From Ilex aquifolium (taxonomy: Eukaryota > Streptophyta > Magnoliopsida > Aquifoliales > Aquifoliaceae): a stretch of 64,000 nt of DNA. Where the stretch lies: the NCBI GenBank assembly GCA_951799425.1, contig OX637392.1:39818593-39882592 (forward strand). Direction: 5' to 3'. Made by a program: the position numbers and the translations under genes. Of the stretch, positions 1-11,368 are shown piece after piece. The stretch's first letter is position 1; every line of letters begins with the position of its first letter. The notes under the pieces are model-generated. The model made no database searches, was not told the origin of the DNA, and saw only the letters and a program-made list of their open reading frames with translations.

Positions 1-1186
1 ATATTTTAATTGACCTTGAATTAAGGGATAACAATTTCTAAAATAGGAAATTAATTTAACTTCCTTTCAAGGAAGGGTATTTTTGAGATAAAAAAAAAAA
101 GTGGACTTAAGTCATTACATATAATTTTAAACATGGACTTAGCCCCTTATAAGTTTCCTTACAGGATTTATCTCCAAACAAGTACATCTAGGGGGACTCA
201 CTTTCAATTTTCACTTTTTAAATTGAGTAGGTTGGGCCCATTATTAAGCCCTTAAAATCAAAGGCTCCTAAGTTCAAAATTCTTAAAAAAAAAAAAAAGA
301 GAAAAAACTTAACCATCATAATTTTCAAACCCCCCCCCCCCCCCCCCTCTCTCTCACACGCAAGCATTGTCTTTCTCTCTCACAATCCAAATATAAAAAC
401 AGTTGAAATAAGACAAGAATAAAACGATTAATGGAATCTAAAAAAGAATCTCTTAATAAATTTGTAACTAGTAACAAAAAATTTAGGAATTTTTTTTTTA
501 AATGAACTTAAAAGAATTAGAAGATTATGAAACTATACAAGAAGATAACAATAAAAATATTCACTATCATAATCAAACATATAATATGACAATCATGACG
601 TAAATAAAAAAAAAGAAAAATGTTTGAAGAACATAAAAATAGTTATCCTATGTGTCATAAAAAAGATTAAGTGAATTAACAATCCTATGAATTAAAAAAT
701 ATATGGTAGCAACACATAAATATAAAAACTTAATTATTACTTTTAGATCTCAAAAAGTGAGAAGAATAAATTATATATAATTTTTATTAATATTAAAAAT
801 AAAAGGGCCTCATTATAGTTGGCGCTTTAACCTCAAAATGTGTCAAGTCGAACCCCTCCTGTCCAAAGTCTAGGTTGGGACATGGATACATGCAGGTTAC
901 TTGTTTAAAAGAAGATAAGGACAAAGGTGATGGGAAATCTTTTTGAGTTTAAGTTTATCATGAGCAACCGGAGGGCCGGCCCCTTGTTAGGGAATGGGTA
1001 TGGCTTTCTCTCATGCACGAAAAGATTTGTAGAATTTCGGATGCTAATTTACCAAGTAATTTTGCAGCAACGAAAAGTGGTTGAGTGGCAACTGCAGCTT
1101 GTTTGCACCCCTTTATCGATGCAAGCAATCTTGTTTGCCAACGCAAAGAGTATTTGCATCACAAACAGACTATTTTGCAAACGAGC

Positions 1187-1333
1187 AATGCTAGAGGGAC
1201 CTTATTTAGGGACCTAATGATGTGACTTCAATGCAACCATTGGATTAGTTGTGAGTTCCAATGTTAGATGGAGCCCACAACCAATCCAATGGTTGTACAT
1301 CATTAGGTCCCTAAATAAGGTCCAAATAGCATT
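1187..1333. mobile_element. Foldback MITE in left arm
   Basis: About 147 bp form an almost complete stem: the left half reads ACCTTATTTAGGGACCTAAT and the right half carries its reverse complement, separated by a small centre. There is no coding capacity. The diverged copy in the right arm (35706-35852) occupies the matching place, so the insertion predates the arm duplication. The superfamily is not certain, because I could not fix a target duplication. Confidence 0.7.
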
Positions 1334-1340
1334 TCCCTTT

Positions 1341-1363
1341 GCAAACTGTTTTTTCTTGGAGTG
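1341..1363. mobile_element. CACTA-like terminal repeat (fragment)
   Basis: The stretch ends in TTTTTTCTTGGAGTG, the reverse complement of a CACTA-type terminus (CACTCCAAGAAAAAA). Repeated motifs such as TTTGCAAAC lie inside it, as in CACTA subterminal regions. The right arm has the same terminus at 35676-35698 in opposite orientation. No partner terminus was found, so this is probably one end of a degraded element. Confidence 0.4.
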
Positions 1364-1895
1364 CTGGAACAATCGTGTTGTGCCCCAATTTTCAAAAGAT
1401 TCGTGAACTGCATTAGAAATCTTAAATATGCAAGGTGAATGTTATGTGGGATCCAGTAATTAATAAGTTAATTCAGATTAATCAAGGAAATTGAATATAA
1501 GAAATATACCTTCATAATCAGAGACAAAAAAAAAAAAGGAAGAAAAAGAACAAGAAGGGTAGTAGAATGAATAAAATACAGAAAATTGGATATACAGCTT
1601 CTTGCAAGTTTTGACAATTAAACACAGGATAACCAATCGTGCACATTAACGGCTTAACAAGAAGTATCTATCTATGTTAAACATTGAGAAAATTTCCCTA
1701 TATGTGAAGATATTTCCATTATCTGCCATGACAATTGACTTATCAGGAATCCTTGTTTCAACTTTATACAGCTGAATAATATTCTACCAATAAAATTCAA
1801 CTGGACATCACTAATCAAGATTTTATGTACTATGGAGAATTTCATTGTAACGTACGTCAGTACTTACGTGCATTACTTGCACCACTCGTCACGTA

Positions 1896-2636
1896 ACCAT
1901 TCTTTAAAATTGATGTTGTCGTATTTTTACCAAGAAGTTATGAGCAATGTTTTACAGATTTAAAAAACTGACTTGATGATGTGATTGTTATATTTGTCAT
2001 TGATTTAACTGTGAATTTTAATATTTATTGGAATCTACTACCTAGTTAACAGTAATGATTCATCAAGTTAAGTTTTTAAGTCTATTTTTTAATTCTCTTT
2101 GACGGTACAAGGAAATTGTTAATAAGACAATAACAAGTCATAGGACTAATTTACTGTCGAAATTTTCTGACTTAATTCACTATTGTTGTTGGATTTGTAA
2201 TAAACCTCATCCTAAATTGAGATGCATTGCTAATTTAAATTATGCAGTGGATTTGGTCACCTAATTTAATTTATAAATTTTGTCCAAATAATATTAGTCT
2301 TACTGAAAACACATACTGGATTGTTCATCTTGTCACGGATATACTTTGTGACGAGGATAGACCGTACGTACTTCTACACGAAAAGAAGTTCTCATAAGAA
2401 TTTGTCGACGACATTTTGTTTTATTCATGATTTTCCTCTCTCTTTCCTTGCCTCCTTCCTTCTCCATTGGAGCACGGATGTAGAAAATCTAGGAATTCGT
2501 GTTGAGGAAACTTTTGAAATCCACGTTTCTTAGGCCATGCAGCGTTTTCTAATTTTCAATCAAACTCACATTTTTTTCATTTTTTGTGAATAAAGTGATT
2601 TCTAGATGCTTGAATTTTCAACATAGGCCGGCTATG
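1896..2636. other. Upstream intergenic DNA of the BBE-like gene
   Basis: This AT-rich sequence has no recognisable element and no match in the right arm of the inverted repeat. Short open frames, for example 2321-2533, show no protein-like features. It may contain distal promoter sequence of the gene at 2734. Confidence 0.6.
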
Positions 2637-2705
2637 GCATAAATAGTCAAACGAAAAAATCACATCCTTCTAGTTTAGAAAAGCATCCCAAAACACTATA
2701 AATAG
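2637..2705 (+). promoter_or_regulatory. Proximal promoter of the BBE-like gene
   Basis: A good TATA box (CTATAAATAG) lies at 2696-2705, only about 30 bp before the ATG at 2734. If used, it leaves a 5' leader of only a few bases. A second TATA-like motif (CATAAATAG) at 2638-2646 would give a leader of some 60 bases and may be the true one. AGTCAA at 2645-2650 is a W-box (TTGACT) on the minus strand, the binding site of WRKY factors, compatible with the stress or pathogen induction known for several members of this family. The functional assignment is inference. Confidence 0.55.
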
Positions 2706-2733
2706 CAGCATAAGGTTAGAAACAACTTACAAG

Positions 2734-4350
2734 ATGAAGACTTCAACAAGTTCATTGCTTTCACTTCTTTTCCTTTTCTCATCTTCATTGGCAGCTTTGG
2801 CAAATACTCATGAAGATTTTCTTGAATGTCTTTCCCTTCATTCCCAGAACTCCAACGCCATATCTAATGTCGTTTACACCCCAAACAACTCTTCGTATTC
2901 ATCAATCTTGCTATCTTCGGTTCGAAATGGGCGATTTTCATCAGCTGCTACCTTAAAACATCCGGTGATTGTTACCCCATTGCATGAATCTCAAATTCAA
3001 GCAGCCATATATTGTTCAAGAAAGCATGGCTTGCAAATTAGAATTCGGAGTGGAGGACATGACTACGAGGGTCTTTCTTACCTTGCTAAAAGCCCATTTG
3101 TCATAATTGATATGAGAAATCTTCGATCAATCTCCATCGATACTCAGAATAGTACTGCATGGGTTCAAGTTGGTGCCACTCTTGGAGAACTTTATTATAC
3201 CATTGCTGAAAAAAGTAGCACTCTTGGCTTTCCGGCGGGCGTTTGCCCAACTGTTGGTGTTGGTGGGCACTTTAGTGGAGGAGGGTATGGCATGATATCT
3301 CGTAGATATGGCATTGCTGCAGATAATATTATCGATGCACAAATAATCGATGTTAACGGAAGAATCCTTGACCGCAAATCCATGGGGGAGGACCTCTTTT
3401 GGGCCATTAGAGGAGGTGGAGGTGCAAGTTTTGGATTTATTCTTTCATTCAAGATAAGGTTGCTATCTGTTCCGCAAAATGTGACTGTTTTCAACGTAGT
3501 TAGGACTTTGGAGCAAAATGCAACCAAGCTTGTTCATCAGTGGCAATATATTGCAGACAAGATTGATGAGAAATTATTAATCAGACTTTTCGTAAGAAGT
3601 ATCAACTCTACTTCTAATGGAAAAAGATCAATACAAGCCTCCTTCACATCTTTGTTCCTTGGTGGAGCTGATGAACTCCTCCCACTGATGCATGAAAGCT
3701 TCCCTGAGTTGGGATTGGTGAAAGAAGACTGCATTGAAATGAGCTGGATTGAATCTGTACTATACTTTGCAGGTTTCCAAAGTGGAGAATCGCTTGATGT
3801 TTTACGAAATAGAACTTCTGCCATAAATGCGATTTCTTTCAAAGGAAAATCAGACTATGTGCAAAACCCTATTCCTGAAAACGGGCTCGAGAGGATATGG
3901 GACTTGCTATATGAAGAAGATGTGGGGACGGCTGAGTTGCAGTTTAGTCCTTATGGTGGAAGGTTGAATGAGATTCCGGAATCAGATATACCTTTTCCTC
4001 ACAGATCTGGAAACATATACATGCTTCATTATGGTGTATTCTGGGTGGAAGAAGGGACGGCAGTGGCCGAAAGTCACCTTAGTTGGGCTCGGAGGCTATA
4101 CGGTCTCTTGGCTTCCTATGTTTCCAAGTCTCCAAGAGCTGCATATTTCAACTACAGGGATTTAGACTTGGGTGTGAACAACAAAGGCAATACAAGCTAT
4201 ACACAAGCAAGTATTTGGGGTCTTCGATATTTTAAGAATAACTTCAAGAGATTGGTACAAGTCAAGACGGTGGTTGATCCCAGTAATTTCTTCAGAAATG
4301 AACAGAGCATTCCATCTATGTCACCGTGGTGGAAGAAGAGGGGTGATTAA
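2734..4350 (+). CDS. Berberine-bridge-enzyme-like FAD-linked oxidase
   Basis: The 538-residue intronless frame has the full architecture of plant BBE-like (reticuline-oxidase-like) flavoproteins, usually about 530-550 residues. Residues 1-23 are a signal peptide, so the product is expected in the secretory pathway, apoplast or vacuole. The FAD-binding domain (PF01565 type) spans about 75-215. It contains RIRSGGHDYEG with His109 and GVCPTVG with Cys171, the two residues that attach FAD bicovalently in the family; their 62-residue spacing equals that of His104/Cys166 in Eschscholzia BBE. Cys32 and Cys94 probably form the conserved disulfide. The C-terminal BBE domain (PF08031 type) spans about 466-526 and includes YFNYRDLDLG. 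Val174, three residues after Cys171, is at the oxygen gatekeeper position and suggests an oxidase rather than a dehydrogenase. His432 occupies the place of the catalytic Glu of BBE, or Gln of many relatives. Several N-glycosylation sequons are present. The family oxidises alkaloids, monolignols, oligosaccharides or cannabinoid precursors; the substrate here is unknown. It stands alone, without operon or cluster partners. Confidence 0.95.
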   Translation: MKTSTSSLLSLLFLFSSSLAALANTHEDFLECLSLHSQNSNAISNVVYTPNNSSYSSILLSSVRNGRFSSAATLKHPVIVTPLHESQIQAAIYCSRKHGLQIRIRSGGHDYEGLSYLAKSPFVIIDMRNLRSISIDTQNSTAWVQVGATLGELYYTIAEKSSTLGFPAGVCPTVGVGGHFSGGGYGMISRRYGIAADNIIDAQIIDVNGRILDRKSMGEDLFWAIRGGGGASFGFILSFKIRLLSVPQNVTVFNVVRTLEQNATKLVHQWQYIADKIDEKLLIRLFVRSINSTSNGKRSIQASFTSLFLGGADELLPLMHESFPELGLVKEDCIEMSWIESVLYFAGFQSGESLDVLRNRTSAINAISFKGKSDYVQNPIPENGLERIWDLLYEEDVGTAELQFSPYGGRLNEIPESDIPFPHRSGNIYMLHYGVFWVEEGTAVAESHLSWARRLYGLLASYVSKSPRAAYFNYRDLDLGVNNKGNTSYTQASIWGLRYFKNNFKRLVQVKTVVDPSNFFRNEQSIPSMSPWWKKRGD

Positions 4351-4516
4351 AATCCACTTAAAAAAATTTAAAATTGACGATGTTTATACATAAGCATGTG
4401 ATTACTTATACTTCAGCCAAAAAGTGTCATATCTAACTGTTACATGTTTCTTATGATATGTATAAATAAGGCTTATAGGATTGACAGATGTCTATGTAAT
4501 TTCATATGTCATGCAT

Positions 4517-4522
4517 AATAAA
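4517..4522 (+). terminator. Polyadenylation signal of the BBE-like gene
   Basis: AATAAA lies 167 bp after the stop codon in an AT-rich 3' region with several TG/T-rich stretches upstream. It is the best candidate for the near-upstream element; plant signals are loose, so the true cleavage site is uncertain. Confidence 0.5.
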
Positions 4523-5160
4523 GTTTGATTGCTTAGTTCACATAAACAAGTAGACAATTTGATTCTGTTTGCTAGATAAATGAAAATTCTTTGTTGAAAA
4601 AAAAGGAAAGGAAACGTAATTGGAATACTTTACCCCTTTGGTCCGACCATAAGATCACTCTCCAATCCTTGTAACCACAAGGATAGAATTTGATTCTTCA
4701 TGGGATGATTGCTCGTAGGGATGATAACTTTCACCATGATCTATTATAAGTCAAACTACATGATCTATTCTGAGTCAAACCAAATATGATATTACTCCAA
4801 AAAGGACACCAATAATTGAAACAAATCGATGAGTTAGTATCGAACACGAATAACCCGATTTCGATAACGCAAACGCATTAACTAGGAATTTATTTAAAAA
4901 AAGTCTGAATTTCATTGGAAAATATGTGAATAAATTTTTTACTCAGCAATTATGAGTCTAATTGTGAAAAAAGAATTTCATTGGTAAATACGAATTTCAT
5001 TGAAACAATAAGTGTGAAGAATTAAAAAAAAAAGGTAAAATAATTGTTATAGAATTAAATAGTTCTTTTATACAGTCATACTATGATGTGAATCAAGGAC
5101 ATTTTTCATTTAAGGGCATTTACATGTGGTGAACCACGTTAAGACACAGAGGGATCTTAG
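4523..5160. other. Intergenic DNA downstream of the BBE-like gene
   Basis: AT-rich sequence in which I see no gene, terminal repeats or tandem structure. It is absent from the right inverted-repeat arm. Confidence 0.5.
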
Positions 5161-5164
5161 TTTT

Positions 5165-5800
5165 GGGGAGTTCTGTTTCATGCCTTTAAATGTGACAGGC
5201 ACCTGCTCTTCGGTGATAGCTACTTGTAGAAAATGACGTGATCTCGACACAATCCCTGATGAGAGTGTTTGATGAAAAATTAAAAAATTTTAAACTAAAA
5301 AGTCGAAAAAAACCTAAACTTCGCTCTAAAAGGGCGAAATCAGTTGTTCTTGCCGCGTTTGGCATGTAACTATATACTCTTCAATGAAAAAAACTTATAG
5401 AAAAATGCAAAATTTTGACCAATCCCAGTGAGAGAGTTTGACAAAAGTTAGGAATATTTAAACTCAAGTCTAAAAACCTTAATTTTAGCTCTAAGGAGGC
5501 AAAATTGCCTATTCTTGCTCCATTTTGCCTGAAAATAGGTAGAAACCTACGTTTCGGTGATAAAAACTTGTAAGAAAAAACTGGATCTTGATACGATTCC
5601 CAGTGAAAGAGTTTGATGCAAAACAAGGAAATTCTAGACCTACAAGTCAAAAACTGTAAACTTGGCTCTAAGGGTTCGAACTCGCCAATTCTTGCTCCGT
5701 TTGGCATGAAAAAGGACAACCACCTACCTTTTAGCGACAAGAACTTGTAAGAAAATACAAAATCTCTAATACGATCCCAGTGAACTCGTTTGTTGGAAAG
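5165..5800. repeat. Degenerate tandem repeat, period about 175 bp
   Basis: About three and a half diverged units. The marker AACTTGTAAGAAAA (or a variant) starts near 5222, 5391, 5566 and 5744, each followed by CCCAGTGA-GAGTTTG, a GCTCTAAGG block and TTCTTGCTCC-TTTGGCATGA. The spacings are about 169, 175 and 178 bp, a satellite-like length. A 119-residue minus-strand frame at 5381-5740 is only a reading of the repeat (the peptide NGARIG occurs twice) and is not taken as a gene. Confidence 0.8.
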
Positions 5801-6555
5801 TTAGAAATTACTTGGCTTAGTTTCATATTGCTAGGACAGAACATAGAAAGTGTGCACTGGTTCCAAACAAAACATAGTGTATAATACTGTGTAAAACATG
5901 GATTAAGAATTTTTTTTTTTAAGTTGTTACACTTATGATTGTAGGGTCGTACAAATAGTTCAAATTTACCAAAACAAAGAGTGGTGAAGGGGATTCTTGT
6001 TAGTTTGAACTCATCGAAAGTAATAGAGAGAGTACCATTAGGACATGAGTTTTAGAAAGTATTTTTTAAAGAATCAATTGATAAAGCATTTTCTAGGTGT
6101 AATTACTGTTGGGGTAGACAGTGGGAAGAAGTATTGCTTGACTATCTATATTGATGTATGTTGTATTTTAATATATATATATATATATCTGTGTGTGTGT
6201 AGTTAGTAATCAATCATATTATTGACAATAACAACACAAATCGTATTTTTTACAGGTGCTAAAAAGAGAGTAGATAGGGTAGAGAGTACATGGTGCATGG
6301 ATAGAGAGTAGCTTGTCCATGGATAAAGAGTAGATGGTGCATTGGGAAACTAGATGTTTTGTTATGCATTGACATTTTCATTACGTAATTTGGGATATTT
6401 TGGTTTATGATGTCGGATGTTATGTTCTTGTGATGAATATATGTTTCTTTGGGAGATGTGAATTAATTTTTGCAATGAGCTTACTTTATGAGTAATTTAT
6501 AGGATATTTAAATAGGCGTAGGGAAAACATACCTAAATTAGAGGGGAATTTTTAT
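5801..6555. other. AT-rich spacer with microsatellite
   Basis: No gene seen. It contains an (AT)n run at 6171-6188 followed by (GT)n at 6190-6200, and a few imperfect copies of a short TAGAGAGTA-ATGGTGCAT-like unit at 6271-6345. Confidence 0.5.
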
Positions 6556-7740
6556 TAAAAAAAGTACATCATTTATCAACATCATTTGTTGTGTCGGTTC
6601 CCTAACTTGGCAAATTATATCTTTGGCAACGGCTGCATGCCTTTGCAAATGGTGTTTTTTCCACGGAAAAGTGTTGATGCAATAAATAGGTGTTGGATCT
6701 AATATTTGTTGCAACGACATGTTTTTGTTGGCCTTTGCGGACTGAAAAGCCGACGCAAAACCTTTTGCATCACCTATTTCTTATGAACCCCAATTTGCCG
6801 ATCCAAAATGTCACTTTGTTGTCATAAATGCTTCTGCATCTGTACTTTGCAGAAGCCAAAAAGCTATTTTCTTGTATCACTCCCAAGCAATCCCATTTTC
6901 TCGTACCGTTATCAGATTGAGTTGTAACCTTATACTTACTTTATAGTAACTTGTGGTATTGTATCAAAACTAACTATTCAGTACTATTATTTTATTGTAG
7001 CGTTGGGAAAGAGACAAAGTCAATGAGAAAACATTTTGTTATACAACAAAACAATTTGGTAATCAAATTTGAGATTGCCCCATTGTATAAAGTCGATTTA
7101 TTTGAAGAAATTAAATTGTATATATATATAAAATAAAACACATAGTAAGTTGAATTTTATCTCTTACACATTTTTTCGCTCATTCACTGACATTTCGGAT
7201 TAATCCAAATAATTCATATTTTATTTAATGGTGCAAAATCACTCTCCTTGAAATAATATCCCACGCCGTTTCATTCAATTCACTCTTCTCTGTCGTCTCT
7301 CTCTCTCTTCGTCCCATCTTGCTCCTCTCTCTCCCCCATTTCCTCCTTCTTTCCTCTCCTGATCATTTGTGTCCTCCCTCTCTCCAGATTCCAACTTCAG
7401 CGACCCCATCTCTCTTTAGCTTCCCACTCCAACGACCACATATTGCAATAATATAACAACTTTGGCTACTCTAATGTTAATCTTCCCCTCTTTCTCTTTC
7501 TCTTTCTCTTTCTCCTTTACTTTCCCTTCTCTGTAGCACAACACACACACAACCCATGTTCAGCACACAACTATTAATTTTAAAAAATTCATCAAATTAA
7601 CTACCTAGCTGTTAATTTTTAAAATTGGGGCTAGCTCTCTCGTAGCCTTCCAGCACCACCGTCACCAGCGAAGCACCTCCGTCACCGCCACAACACCACC
7701 GTCACGATCACATCCATCTCCCAGGTACTTCTCTCTATCC

Positions 7741-8143
7741 CACTCGAAGAAAATTCTTTTTTGCGACGATTTTATTTTGTTGCAAAAATTAAAAAAAGTC
7801 ACGAATTATTTTTTGCGATGATTTTATTTCGTCGCAACATCGTCGTAATAGCCTCGTCGCAGAAACGTCGCTATAAACGTTTCTACGACGAGGCTATTCA
7901 ACTTTGACGTCGCAGATACTTTTTTTTCTGGAAAGTAAATAAAGTTTTCATTAATGTGGAAATTTTGTGATGTACATCAAAACAAAACTAATATTAGGAG
8001 TGAATCCTCATTGGTGTGCAAAAGTATGGGAAATTCCTAAGAGGTACCAAGCTTAGCTAAGTACCCCATGGGAATTAGCCCTAGTCCTATACAATTCTAT
8101 GCAAAACAAACTTGGACATAATAGCAGGCATGAGCTGGGAAAC
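7741..8143 (+). mobile_element. CACTA element fragment, left arm
   Basis: Begins CACTCGAAGAAAATTC, matched in the right arm by CACTAGAAGAAAATAC (reverse strand, ending at 31077), a typical CACTA terminus. Subterminal repeats of the TTTGCGACGA and CCTCGTCGCAGAAACG type follow, including an inverted pair around 7850-7905. A LINE tail is inserted from 7924, and the rest is lost to the Athila insertion at 8144. There is no transposase, and the other terminus is not in the window. Confidence 0.75.
7924..8143 (-). mobile_element. L1 LINE 3' end, truncated (left arm)
   Basis: Reverse complement of the LINE tail seen whole at 30441-30895: short A-tract, then the 3' UTR (AAAGTAAATAAAGTTTTCAT reading plus) and the last bases of ORF2. 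The target duplication sequence GTCGCAGATACTTTT abuts it at 7909-7923. The 5' side is interrupted by the Athila LTR. Confidence 0.75.
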
Positions 8144-9660
8144 TGATTAACCCTAATGAATGCATAATTTAATTAAGTTAATAGGTCAATTGTGTTAGTT
8201 AAACAAAGTGAAAAGAGTCAAAGTAAGTCAAATTTGGGTTAGTGTGTGAATTAGGGATAATGCATTAATTGTTGTTCTTTTCAGGGTTTTCTGCGTCAAA
8301 GCTACAAACTAAAAGGGAGCCAACTTTCAAAGCTACAAACTAAAGGGGAGCCAACTGGGTCAAAGCTACAAACTACAGGGGAGCCAACTATCAAAGCTAC
8401 AAACTAAAGGGGTGCCAACTGTCAAAGCTACAAACTATAGGGGAGCCAACTGTCAAAGCTCAAAACAAAGGGGGATCAAAGTGTAATTCAAAGCCTCCTA
8501 ACAATACTTTTTACCCTCCCTTGTTGCCTATAAATACCACCCCTTGGGATTTGTAAAAAATCATCTTTTGGTAGTGGAAAACCCTCCAAAAGTATTATTG
8601 ATTTCTTTTACTTTATTATTGCTTTCTTTTACTTTATTATTGTTTTCTTTTGCTTTATTATTTCTTTCTTTTACTTCCATTGTTTGAGCTTCCTTCTTCC
8701 CTTAGAGGAGTGAAACTCTTCCACTTTTCTAGAGTTTTACCAAAGTCGTGAAGGGTGGAACGTGATTCACTCATTCTTCGTCGAAGATCGGCTTCTTGTG
8801 TAGTGTGTTTTACCTTGTAGCTCTTCTACTTGGAGGGATGAGCATCACTCACTTTTTTAGCTTTACCAAAGTCATGAAGAGTGAGTAGTTTCTCATTCAC
8901 TTTTTAGTAATGCTTTATAATGATGGACATGTATAAATCATTCGGAAGTTATATTTTTGCATTTCGTTTATGCTTAATGCTTTATATTTCACTTGTTTAT
9001 TGAATGATTGAATGCATCTAGCAAAGTTAAGGTACATTGTATAACCGTGAGTACTTTTTATGACATAGATGACTCTTGACATAGAAAGACTCATTGGTTC
9101 AAGGCAAGTACCCTGGCTAGATCTTCATGACTACATTTCAATCTTCACCATTATTGTGCTTCAATTAAAGAATGGAATACTAATGTCATGGTGGGATGCC
9201 TTGTAGAAACACTTGTTTGTTTGTAGACGGGTTGAGTCTCGACACAGACAATTCTTGTAAACTTCTACAAAGACATCAGAACCATGCTATTAATTCTCAC
9301 AGTCCATCTTTATCTTCCGATTAACTTTATGTTGACACGGTGGTTAATTGAGTTCCCAAACATAAGTATAATAAACCAGATGGTTAACTACATGTCCAGA
9401 TCCTTGAGCTAAAGGGTGACTGTTACATTTGAGAACTTCTTATATTTTGTCTAGAAATCCCCTTTGAAAGAATTTTATATTCTGTCCAGAAAAATCTCTA
9501 AACATCACAACTTTAAATCTCAAGGATTTCAGTCACTGTGGTCTCTATCACTACTTACTTCTAAACACCAATATTAGTTTCCTGTGGATTCGACTCCGGA
9601 CTTAACCGGATTATTACTACAACTTGACCGCTTGCACTTGGGTGTACACATTTCAGATCA
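8144..9660 (+). repeat. Athila 5' LTR
   Basis: Starts TGATTAACCCTAAT, identical to the start of the 3' LTR at 20492. A TATA box (CTATAAATACC) is visible near 8529, with the same context near 20815 in the 3' LTR. It contains a 31-bp minisatellite (8294-8480) and a 22-bp pyrimidine-rich repeat (TTTACTTTATTATTGCTTTC) at about 8600-8680. The 3' limit is placed at GATCA just before the primer site; a few bases of uncertainty remain. Confidence 0.85.
8294..8480 (+). repeat. Minisatellite in Athila LTR
   Basis: About five and a half copies of a 28-31-bp unit of the form GTCAAAGCTACAAACTAYAG + GGGAGCCAACT. The 3' LTR has only about three and a half copies (20643-20765), so copy number changed after insertion. 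Confidence 0.85.
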
Positions 9661-9671
9661 AGTCAAGTTTT

Positions 9672-9690
9672 TGGCGCCGTTGTTGGGGAA
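9672..9690 (+). other. Primer-binding site, tRNA-Asp type
   Basis: TGGCGCCGTTGTTGGGGAA follows the 5' LTR by about eleven bases. This resembles the tRNA-Asp-primed site typical of Athila/Tat elements in plants. Confidence 0.8.
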
Positions 9691-9780
9691 CCAAAAAGGT
9701 GTTTCAAAGTAAAAGGTAAAAAAACCTTCATTTATGTATATATTTTTGATTTACTGTGTATAATTTTATTTTCTTTTATG

Positions 9781-11350
9781 ACTTAGGACGATCCTCACTA
9801 TCAAAATTTGCCGGAAGAATCTGTTAGGTCTGTGAATCAATCTGAACCATCTTTGTCCAGATCAGTAGCAGACTCTTTTGACAATAGTATGACAAATAAT
9901 GAGAGACAAGGAGAAGTCCCTGTAAGACAGGGGGAAGTGCCTAACATCCGAACTTTGCGGGATTACTTAAAATCCAACAAGAAATAGTGTCCCCTCTTGT
10001 TTTGTGTTTCCTGCAAGTGCGCCCCTCTTTACTGTAAAGGTGGGGACAGTTCAACTACTACCTCAAGTTCATGGACTTGAAACAGAAAACTCATATCTGC
10101 ACATAAAAGATTTTGAGGGAGTATGTGGAACATTTAAAGACAATTCTGAGCTGGCCAAAATGAAACTTTTTCCTTTCTTTTTAAAGGACAAAGTTAAACA
10201 ATGGCTAAATTCTTTAAAAGCCCTTTCAATACCTAACTGGCAGACATTACATAATGAATTTTTCAGAAAGTTTTTTCCTCTACACTGCACCAATGCACTC
10301 AAATGAAAAATCATGACTTTTTCGGTTAAAGAAGGAGAAACCTTTTATCAAAGTTGGGAGAGATTCAAGGATCTTCTCCAGTCCTGCCCACACCATGCTT
10401 TTGAAAATTGGACTTTGATAGGATTTTTCTATGACTCGCCCACTAGACTACGTCAGTTTGTCGAAATGATGGCTCAAGGAGAGTTCATGAGAAAGAGTCC
10501 AGAGGAGGCATTCAATTTTTTTGAGACCATATCTGATAGTTCTCAGATATGGGACTCAGCCTCTCCTACCACTGTTGAAGCCAAACCATCTACTTCCCAA
10601 GGGGGTAAGTATGTCTTGAAAGAAGATGATGACCTAAGAGCAAAAATGTCCACCCTGTCTCGAAAGTTTGAAGCTTTTGAGATGAGAAAGGTACATCAAG
10701 TTGATGTTGGCCCTCCCATAGAACAAGTGTGTGAGATTTGTGCGCTGACAAGACAACCTACTGGGGAATGTCCGACCATTCCGGCATTCAAAAAGGTCTT
10801 GTTGGAACAAACAAATGTAATTTTCAACTTTAACAAGCCTTACTCCAACCCATATTCTGAAACATATAATCCAAGGTGGCGGAATCACCTAAACTTCAGT
10901 TGGAGGAACACACAACCAACTCCCATGAATCCACAACAAAATTCACAACCACCACCTCAAGGACCTCCTGCATATCAACCATACCAACCACCACACAGGA
11001 GGAGCCTTGAGGACACACTAAATCAGTTTATACAAAGCCAAATGAACTACAACAGTAGTTCCACATAGGCTTTTAATGATTTCAAAGCACAGACCTACCA
11101 GTCTTTCGAGGATCTTAAAAGCCACATCCAAAAGTTGACCCAATCCATGACTACACATGAGAAAGGGAAGTTTCCTGCCCAACCAAAACAACCGCAAGAC
11201 CAATTTCATGTGGGAAATCCTTCAATCATAGAAAACCCACAAGACCAAACCCAAGTTTTCACTACATTGAGAAGTAGCAATGTGATTGACAAAACCATAA
11301 GAGACATGTTAATTCCAAAGTCAAGATCTGAGTCAATCACAGTCACATAA
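9781..11350 (+). pseudogene. Athila gag remnant
   Basis: Plus-strand fragments carry the plant retrotransposon gag domain (WLNSLK and FYQSWERFKDLL-type motifs) followed by a proline/glutamine-rich segment, as in Athila gag. It is broken and treated as a fossil. Confidence 0.75.
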
Positions 11351-11368
11351 CCAATTGAGCATGAACCT

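Larger units (their letters stand above)
205..1895. repeat. Inverted-repeat arm, left outer segment
   Basis: This stretch reappears in reverse complement at 35315-37308. Clear matching landmarks are the C-run with CT repeats at 330-353 (G-run at 37162-37173), the block at 840-925 (36595-36680) and the block at 1334-1500 (about 35525-35700). By eye, identity is high apart from small indels and the extra 35936-36405 stretch on the right. No gene was found; short open frames here do not resemble proteins. The outer edge lies near 205, where similarity to the right arm stops. Confidence 0.85.
6556..8143. repeat. Inverted-repeat arm, left inner segment
   Basis: Matches 30675-33763 in reverse complement, colinear once the 1.47-kb Mutator-like insertion of the right arm is removed (about 1.59 kb against 1.61 kb). 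Landmarks are 6557-6720, the CT-rich block 7280-7540 and the CACTA/LINE block 7741-8143. A CACTA-like end (CTATTTTCTTGTATCA) is visible near 6865-6879, with TTGCRNCGCAAA-like subterminal motifs to its left. The arm is cut at 8143 by the Athila insertion. No gene was found. Confidence 0.85.

Noticed and set aside
5381-5740. A 119-codon minus-strand open frame with internal repeats
   Set aside because: It follows the 175-bp tandem repeat exactly, has no start context or protein-like composition, and is best explained as a reading of the repeat.
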